This document shows, in pieces, positions 47,301 through 56,300 of a stretch of DNA of 64,000 bases. Every line of letters starts with the position of its first letter. The first letter of the stretch is position 1. The stretch lies in assembly GCA_905221605.1 (NCBI GenBank), contig CAJNDS010002466.1:1-64000 (forward strand), in the 5' to 3' direction. The notes under the pieces are model-generated. The model saw nothing but the letters and a program-made list of their open reading frames with translations. It had not been told where the DNA came from and did no database searches. Origin of the DNA: Symbiodinium natans. Lineage: Eukaryota > Sar > Dinophyceae > Suessiales > Symbiodiniaceae. The position numbers were made by a program, and so were the translations under genes.

Positions 47301-50300
47301 TGTTTCTCCTCTGGGGGCTTACGAAAAAAAGGGTTTAGGGTTTAGGGTTTAGGGCTTAGGGTTTAGGGTTTAGGCTAAACCCAAAAAATGAACCCCCAAA
47401 GGGTCGGATTCCACTATCATAAGGACCCCAAGAAGGTGCCCCCCGAACTTCGGAAAACCCCATATGAACGCAGAAGCACATTCCCAGGGCGGGGCCTCCT
47501 AGACCCTAGCCCTAAACCTTAACCCCTAAAGCCTAAACACCCCCCTAAGGGTTTAGGGTTTAGGGTTCTGGGTTTAGGGTTTAAGGCTTAAGCCTAAACT
47601 CCCCCCCCCCCCCGGCCCGACCCCCGAACCTTCATCGCAAGCTTGATGACGGAAAGCCGATGGCCCGAGCCGACAGTTCTCAAGAAGATTCCTGGGCGAA
47701 ACCCAAGGCATGCTTGAAGGTTCAGGGTACTTCTGAACCAATTAATTACAGTCTAACCCACTTATGAGTCCCTTAAGTGCCCCAATGTGGTGATAATTTG
47801 GGTTGTAGTACCATGAACCTTCAAGTAGACATACCGTCTGAATACAACAGCTGCAGCCCGAAATGTTCCCTGCTGTATCACACTAAAGCCCGAAATAATC
47901 TAAAACTACACCCTAAACCCTGAATCCTAAATCCTACACCCTACACCCTAAACCCTGAACCCTAAACCCTACACTCTAAACTCTAAACCCCCAACACCGT
48001 GAGACTGAGACCCTAAAACCCCTAAACCCGAAAACCCTCTTGAGGTTTAGGGTTTAGGGTTTGGGGTTTAGGGCTTAGGGTTCAGGGTTTAGGGTTTAGG
48101 GTTCAGGGTTTAGGGTTTAGGGTTTAGGAATTAGCCCCCAAACCCTGGATCCCCCAAAGACAAGGTCACGCACTGCCGACTATGAGCCCCTACCCTACCA
48201 AAAAAGGGAAATGTTGAAGAGAGAAGGTTGAGGGGCTTAGGATTTAGGGCTTAGGCGTTTGAAGGGTTTTAAGGCTTTAAGGGTTGAAGGGTTTAGGGGG
48301 TTTAGGGGGTTTAAGGGTTTAGGGGGTTCCCGGGCTTAGGGCTGAGGGTTTCGGGTGTCGGGTGTAGTATTCAGGGTTTCCCACGTAGTGAATGTTACTG
48401 CTGGCTTTCAGCTTACATGGTCGAAGGATGATGTTTGACCCTAACTTGCTGGTTGGGGTTCAGGGTTCGGGTGTTACATGGTCTCTGGTTGCTTTGCTAA
48501 GGGCCCTTAAAGGGGGGACCCCTTATATATACCCCTGCAAACACCCCGAGGCCCAATGCTTCAGAACCCTTTGGGAGAAGGTAAGGGACCCGTATCAAGG
48601 GACATGGAGCTACCCTTAGAATAGGGAAGGAAGGCGGTGCCCTATAGGGATCTTTGCCGGCCAACAAAGCGGACTTCCCGGTACCAGAGTCCCAAGTCCG
48701 CACTGATCAGAGGCCTGGCGCCTGTAGCCCCAAAGTTCGAGACCACTGATTTTTGAGTCCCTGAACCCTAGACCCCAAGCCCTAAACCATAAACCCTAAA
48801 CCCAATAGTTTGGGAATGCACAAGCCTTTTAGTGACAAACGAGCGGTCGGAACTTTACGGCTTGCACCCCCCCTAACAAACCCGAAATTCCTCCAGAACC
48901 CTAGCAACACTAACAAGCCCGAAGCCCTGTCTTGCTGCTGCAGTCTAGGTTTGAATCTTCCTACGCGCCCCCATGTGGAAGCCCCAAAAGGATGACACCT
49001 TCTGTCGATTTCTCTTGGGCGCTGAATACCCTAGCCCAAAAGAGGTTACGTAACCTGTTTTTTGTAATGGGATTATGTATAACAAAAGAGATTCAAGTCG
49101 TAACTACCCAGCCAGCTAAGTTCTTTAGATGTTGCAGAAACCCTAAACCCTAAACCCTAAACTCTAAACCCCAAACGAAGCCATGGCTGAGGTGTTTTTC
49201 GGACACCCGAATCCGTAGCCGAAGGGCGGACTCCGTGCGCGTTCTTCTGGTAGCGCTCGTCGTCTGTGACGTACCTGCCGAGCCCCTTCTGAAGTTGAGG
49301 GGTTTAGAGTTTAGGGTTTAGGGTTTAGGGTTTAGGGTTTAGAGCTAGGGTTTAGAGCTCAGAGTTGGGATGCTCCCCTTATGCTAAGAGTCCTTCATAG
49401 GTAGTATAATATAGAGGGTATTTTAATCCCTATTAAGGACAGTTAGTATAAGGGGGAAACTCCCAAATTATAGGGTTGTTAAGGGAGGGGTATGTCACCC
49501 AACGTTCCCTGATACTCCCCACTACTCCCTAAGGCTCCCTAAGCTTCCCTATGGTTCCCTAGCTACTCCCTGAAAAACCCCCATAAGTTAGGTTTTTAGG
49601 GTCATAGGCTGTGGGGCGGCTCCCGAAAAAGGGTCCCTTTCTTGGTTCCCTGAAATTTACTTGAAGCCCAAAACAGAAAAACGACAGACTCATAATCCAG
49701 ATGAATCCACGCGAATCCGCCTGAAATGTCCAACCCCACCCTCACCCCTCAATGGGTAAGAGGGTTTAGGCGGTACTGTGTAGAGGAACCCATTGCACAG
49801 CATCAAACCCATTCCGCCTTTTGAAACCTAAATCCTAAACCCCCAAACGCCCAAAAAATCATCCACCCCGTCCTGACCCTGAGCCCTAAAAAGCCCAGTG
49901 ACTCCTATACCGCATAATTAATAAGGAAATATATCCCCCACTGAAGCTTTCTGGGGCTCCTTTTTCCTGGAGACTTAAGGTTCAGGGAAACCTACAACAA
50001 AAAACAACCCAAACCCTAAACCCTAAACCCTAAACCCTAAACCCTGAACCCTAACCCTAAACCCTAAACCCTAAACCCTTCAAGCCCTAAACCCCAACCC
50101 AAATCCCTAAACCTAAGCCCTGAACCCTAAACCCTAAACCCTTAAAGCCCTAAACCCTACACCCCGTCAACTCCGCTCCCTTCTCAGGCCCCTAACTTGC
50201 AGCCGGCAGTGCTCTGCTGAGGCGACGAAGTAGCCAAAATGGCTCTCTTCGAAAAGCCTGGGTTCGGATTCAGGGTTTAGGGTTTGGGGGGGTTTAGGGT

Positions 50301-53300
50301 TTAGGGTTTAGGGTTTGGGGCGAGGGGGTTTAGGGTCTGTCTGGGTTAGGGTTTACCTTGAAAGCCCCCCAAAACCTACTTTTGATCGGTTGCCGGGGAC
50401 TCCTGTGGTTTTAGAGTAAAAACCTGCAAAGAGCAGGTTTAGGGATAAGGTGGGGAGTAGGGTTTGGGGTTTACAAGGGTTCAGGCATAGGATTGTTTTA
50501 GAACTCTTGGTTTTCGCTTTGGGGTTTAGGCTCCATAAGGGCTTGGGGTGTAAGATGGTTCCAGAACTTAGGGTTTAGGGTTTACAGTATAGGCTCGCAA
50601 ATGCGGGCTACAAGATCTAAGATTGGAGTCGTTGTAATGTGCTGTTTTGTCATATACCATTACCCCAGGCACGTATGCACATATGATTCTGTACACACAC
50701 ACATATCGTGTTTTGCAGGGTACAAGGTATAAGATGTTTAGGGCTGTGGGGGGTTAGGGTTTAGGGTTCAAGGTGTAGGGTTTGGCCCACTAACTTAGCA
50801 AACTGGCACTGGACACCGCGGACTGGTAGAGTAGAAGCCAACCCCACTTGAAGCCCTTGAATCAGCCTCAAAACCCCGGAAAACCTTCTAGACCCGGCTA
50901 GGATACCAACCCTCAATATCCCCAAAGCTTCCTCTTTAAACCTGACTACTAATTCGCCCAAACCCTAAACCCCAAACCCCAAACCCTAAACCCTAACCCC
51001 CGAACCCTCAACCCCAAACCCTAAACCCCAAACCTTCCACCGACAAAGCTAAGGAGCGTGTCAAGCCTACGAACCTTCACGCTGGGCTTGCACTTGTCGT
51101 TCTGGATGTGACAATTCCAGACCTCTGTGGCGTCGAACCCTAAACCCTAAACCCTAAGCCCTAAACCCTAATCCCTAAACCCTAAACCCTAACCCAAAAC
51201 CTGAATAAACTGGAGGAACGTCAACTGGAGGAACGTGTTAGGCGGTGGTCCCTGTCAAGCTGCAGATCATACTTGTGGACTGCCCGAAGGGTTTGGGGTT
51301 TAGGGTTTGGGGTTCAGGGTTAGGGCCTAAACCCTCATCAATCTAAATGCCTATAGCACCAACCTGCTGGTTACAACCTGAGTAACTCTAATAATGAACC
51401 TCCACCCGGAAGCCTAAGTACACCCCAGTACACCCCTAAACCCGTTACGTGTGTTAATGAGCTTGATGCAAGCAATAGGCTGTGGCTTTCCAACTTCCAA
51501 GAAACCCGTTAACAATCCTTAAATAAGGGGCGCCGAACCCTCACTCTGAAACCCCGAAACAATCATAAACCCTCGATCGTGCCGGGTGTAAAGTCTAGGG
51601 TTGAGGGCTTGGGCTTTGGAGAAGTCCTGAACCCTGAACCATATATCTTTTGTTATATATATATATATGTATATATATATATACATATTTTCTAGATTGT
51701 ATATATAATATAAAAAAGATTGTATATATAATATATAATATATAAAATATAATCTATAATATATAATATATAATATCTAATATATAATATATCATATATC
51801 ATATGTAATATATTATTTTCCAATATTAATTTGAAATATTATAATATATATATATATATATACAAATACCCTTTCCCAGCTCCGGCAAGACGCGAAAGAA
51901 ACCTCGATAGCCGCGCCCAGCATCGAAATCTCCTGACGTGCACCCACGAAGCCCAAGACTAGGGGTTTTAGGCTTTCTAGGGTGTTTTTAGGGTTTTAAG
52001 GGTTTTGAGGGCTTTCATTGGGGTTTTAGGCTTTTGAGGGTGTTCAGGCGTTTTTGGGGTTTTTAGGGTTGTTAGGGTTTTTGCGGGCTTTATTCGGCTT
52101 TTTTAGGGTGTAGGGGGTTTAGGGCTTGAGGTTTGCGTCCAACTGCAAACACCAATGAACTGTGGCCCGATTAAAACGTTTAGGATAGGGTTTCAAGTTT
52201 AGGGTTTAAGGATAGGGAACCCAACAGCAAAGATGGCACCTCGAAGCGGACAGGCGTAGGTTCGCACAGCAGCAGGAGTTCGCGGACGGTGAACCTTGCA
52301 ATGTCGAGAGAGGTGTGTAAGGTCCAGGGTTGAAGGGACGACCCTAAACCCTAAACCCTAAACCCTAAACCCTAAACCCAAAAGTCTAAACCCTAAACCC
52401 TAAACCCTAAACCCGAACCCTCAACCCTAAACCCTAAACCCGGGGCCAGTCTCTGACTGCAGTGAGTGGGATTCAGGGACGAGAATGAAGGGGTCATTTG
52501 TTGGTGGCGGTGACTGTGCAGACATGCTAGGGTTTAGGGGTTAGGGTTCCGGGTTGAGGGTTTAAGAAAATTGGAACCCCCACCCTTCTGAGGGGACCAG
52601 AGCATCAGGGATCTGAGGTTGGAGGAAGTGAGCAAGCTTTTGAATCACGTGAGGAGCGTGAGAAGTAGGCTCAGACTTCCGGGCTTCTTGCAAACCGCAC
52701 TTTCATGGGTTCAGGTTGAAATGTTCCCCCCATGCTAACAGTCCCTCTGTCATGGGTTCAGGTTGAAATGTTCCCCCTATGCTGACAGTCCCTCATAGGG
52801 ATTATACTGGGGGCTTAAGGATTGTTAGTACGTATAGGGGGTAACAACCTCAGGTTCAGGGGTTAAGGGCTTAGAGGGGTCAAGGGCTTAGGGTAAACCC
52901 TTGAAGAGGTCGCAGCCAAGAGGCAAGTTGTAACCTGGTTCTGACCCTAAACCCTAAACCCTAAACCCTAAATCCAAAACCCTAACCCCAACACCCCAAA
53001 CCCTAACCCCTAAGCCCTAAGCCCTTCACAAGGTACACCCTTAAAAGAGGCTGCAGCTAAGAGGCAAGTTGTAATCTGGTTCTGACTCTAAGCCCTAAAC
53101 CCTAAACCCTAAACCCTAAACCCTAAACCCTAAACCCTAAACCCTAAACGATCGCAGCTAAGAGGCAAGTTGTAACCTGGCTCTGGATAAGCATGGTCTG
53201 TCTCCGTCGACCAGATTTTGTCCGGAGCCATGCCGACAAACCTTGCTGCGCCCTAAACCCTAAACCCTAAACTTTTAAACCCTAAACCCTAAACCCTAAA

Positions 53301-56300
53301 CTCTAAACCCTAAACCCTAAAGCCTAAACTCTAAACCCTGAACCCAACGCCACACCCTGAGAGCCTAAACCCTATATACCCTACGTAACCCCCAAAGCTC
53401 CCCGGGGCTTCCAAGAGGCTGGATGGCACTCTTCACCCAAATTGCCAGGTCGGCCGATGCATCGAGCTTGTAGCTTTCCTGGGCTTAGGGGGGTTTAGGG
53501 TTTAGGGATTAGAGTTCAGGGTTTAGGGTTTAGGGTTTAGGGTTTAGGGTCTAGGGAAGGCAAAGAGCTTAGGGCGCACTCACACTAAAAATTCGAATTC
53601 CGAACTCTTGAACCCTAAGCCCTAAAGCATAAAGCAAACCCCCTAAACTCCTTCGTAAACCCGTAGGACCATCAGTCAGTTGCCTTACATCTGCCATCTT
53701 CGTGGGTAGCCGGTGTGGCTTTCAAGCAGTGCGAGTCCCGTACAGCTCCAGCTCCTACATACCCTCGTCTCCTCACCGGAAAACCCTCAGAAATCTCTAA
53801 ACCCTAAACCTAAGACATCCCTAAACTTTCAACTTGATACAGCCCTGAACCCTAAACCCTAAACCTAACACATGCCTAAACCCTAAACTGATGAAGCCCT
53901 GAACCCTAACAACAAGAATCAAACTGAATCCCAAACTTCTCTAAGCATCTGACATCTCTAGGGTCGACTAGGCTGAAGGCTCCCCCGCCCTGAAAACACT
54001 CAGACTCCTGGGCCCCCGAGGGATTAGGGTTTAGGGTTTAGGGTGTAGGGTTTAGGGTTTAGGGTTTAGGGTTTAGGGCTGGGCCTTGGGGGGGAAGCCC
54101 TACTCCAAACCCTGCAGCCGAAGCCTCAAGCCTTCAGCCCGAAAACGAACCCTGAACCCCGAACCGTAAACCCTAAACCCAAAACCGTGAACCCCAACAC
54201 TAAACCCTAACACCTTAAGCCAACGAAGGGGGGTACTTTCGGCCCCCTGGGTTTAGGGTTTAGGGTTTAGGGTTTAGGGTTTAGGGAGGTTGGTTTTGGG
54301 CTTTCGCAAAGAGTCATCCTGCTCTTCGATGGGGCACCAGGAAGGCTCAATGCAGAAGCCCTTCTCAGAGCACTTTCCCTCCACCTCAGGGGGGGTTTAG
54401 GGTTTAGGGTTTAGGGTTTAGGGTTTAGGGTTTAGGAAGAAGTGGGAGGGACGCCCAGGGTGTAGAGATCCGGGGGGTTTAGGTGGGAAAGTGGAGTAGA
54501 CGCCCAGCAATTTAGAGACTGTAAGGGCGAGAGCCCAAGACCTTTTAGCCACGACTCCTCCCTAAATGGTGGGCTGGCCCAATACACGTTGAAGTTCTGT
54601 GGGCTATGTCGGTTCTCTCGGGCTGTATGCTTTTTTTAAGGCTTAGATGGGTTCCATGGGTGATGTACGTATATCATCTGGGTGAACTCCGGATTCCAAA
54701 GCAATCCTTGAAGTTTCCCCGAGGGCCAGGCCTGCGCATGACAATCGGCATCCGTCTCACATCGCAGCTGCTTGTCTTCACAAACGCCCCGCTGCTGGTG
54801 GCTTATGTCAAGCCGCGTCGCGACGAAGAGGTTGCCGTTTTCCTTCAAGGGGCTGTCAGGGAGGGACTCATGTGTAGGTGGTCACTTCTCTCAATTATGA
54901 TTCCTAAACCCTAAACCCTAAACCCTAAACCCTAAGCCCTAAACCCTAAACCCTCAACCCTAAACCCTAAACCCCAGAATCTCTACAGTAAACCCCTACA
55001 CCCCAGGATCCCCCGTTGGGGGTCACTACTATGGGGCGGCCCCTAAGAGGTAGAGTACCCAAAAACATGATTTTGAGAACGAACAACACCTTACTTCTCC
55101 AATAACCAAGGGGGAAAAAAGGGGGAAACTTTAACATCCCTACTAAGTCTGGAAGCCCAAAAAGTTCTAAGTTCAACGGTTGGCGAAGTAAGATATAGGG
55201 CTTCTATCGTACTGCATGCGTCATGCGGGCGGAGGGGCATGACCCGTCATGATCAAGCCTTAACCGCAGAGTGGCTCCGAAGCTGCTTTCATCAGCTTTC
55301 CAAAAGAGAGTGAGGGAGAGAAGGGTTGAGTTTAGGGTTCAGAACCCAGAAACCCCCCCCCCCCCACACCCTAGAAACCCCAAGACCTCTAGAAAGCCCT
55401 GAAACGTTCTGGAAACCCCAAATGGTTGGATCGGGGAACTTTTGTGGGAGAACATTGAGGAGCCCTAAATCCTAAACCCTAAACCCTAAACCCGATCCGC
55501 GGCTCAACTCTCTCAGCCGAGCATCCAGGCCAGGATACGTTATCTCTTCGGCAGTGAAGTAGCCTCAGCGCTGCTCAGGACTTAGGGGCTTTAGGGTTTA
55601 GGGTTTACGGTTGAAGGTCTAGGGTTTAGGGTAAGCTAAACCCTAAACCCCTACAACAAAGCCTGAACCTCTCTCTAAACCTCTTCTGCGAAGTCTCTTG
55701 AATTTCGGGATCCTCTTGCAATGTATTGGAGTTTTTCAAGAATCAAGGCGTCTCGTGGGGTCTCGGGGGGAAGCCCTTAACTTATCCTCACCCGAAAACC
55801 TCAACCCCCTTGGACCCCTACACCCTGAACCAGGAACCTGGAAAATAAAAACCGCAACTTCGTGTGGTTGTAGAGGGAGAGACCCTAAACCCCAGACCCT
55901 CAAGGGAGGGGTCCTAAAGGGAAGCTGACCCCCTACACCCCAATCCTGATGACCAAAACCCTCAGCCCTGACTCCTCAACTACCCTAAACCCTAAACCCT
56001 AAACCCTAAACCCTAAACCCTAAGGCCCTAAGGCCGCCCAAGCCTGAATCCGAAACCCGAAATACCTGGAATCCTGGTTCCTGGATCACTTCCTCATGGT
56101 CTTAGGGTTGACCCTGAACCCTGAACTCTGAACCCTGAACCCTGAACTCTTAGCTCTAAACCCTAAACCCTAAACCCTAAACCCTAAACCCTAAACCCTA
56201 AACCCTAAACCCTAAACCCTAAACCCTAAACCCTAAACCCTAAACCCTAAGCCCTGAACTGTAAGACCCTGAGAGGCCCCCCAAGTGACGCGTTTTCGGC

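Noticed and set aside
50228-50243. Spliced-leader-like GTAGCCAAAATGGCTC
   Set aside because: Differs from the dinoflagellate leader in its central bases (AAA for TTT), is near-palindromic and lies inside a P2X-like exon.
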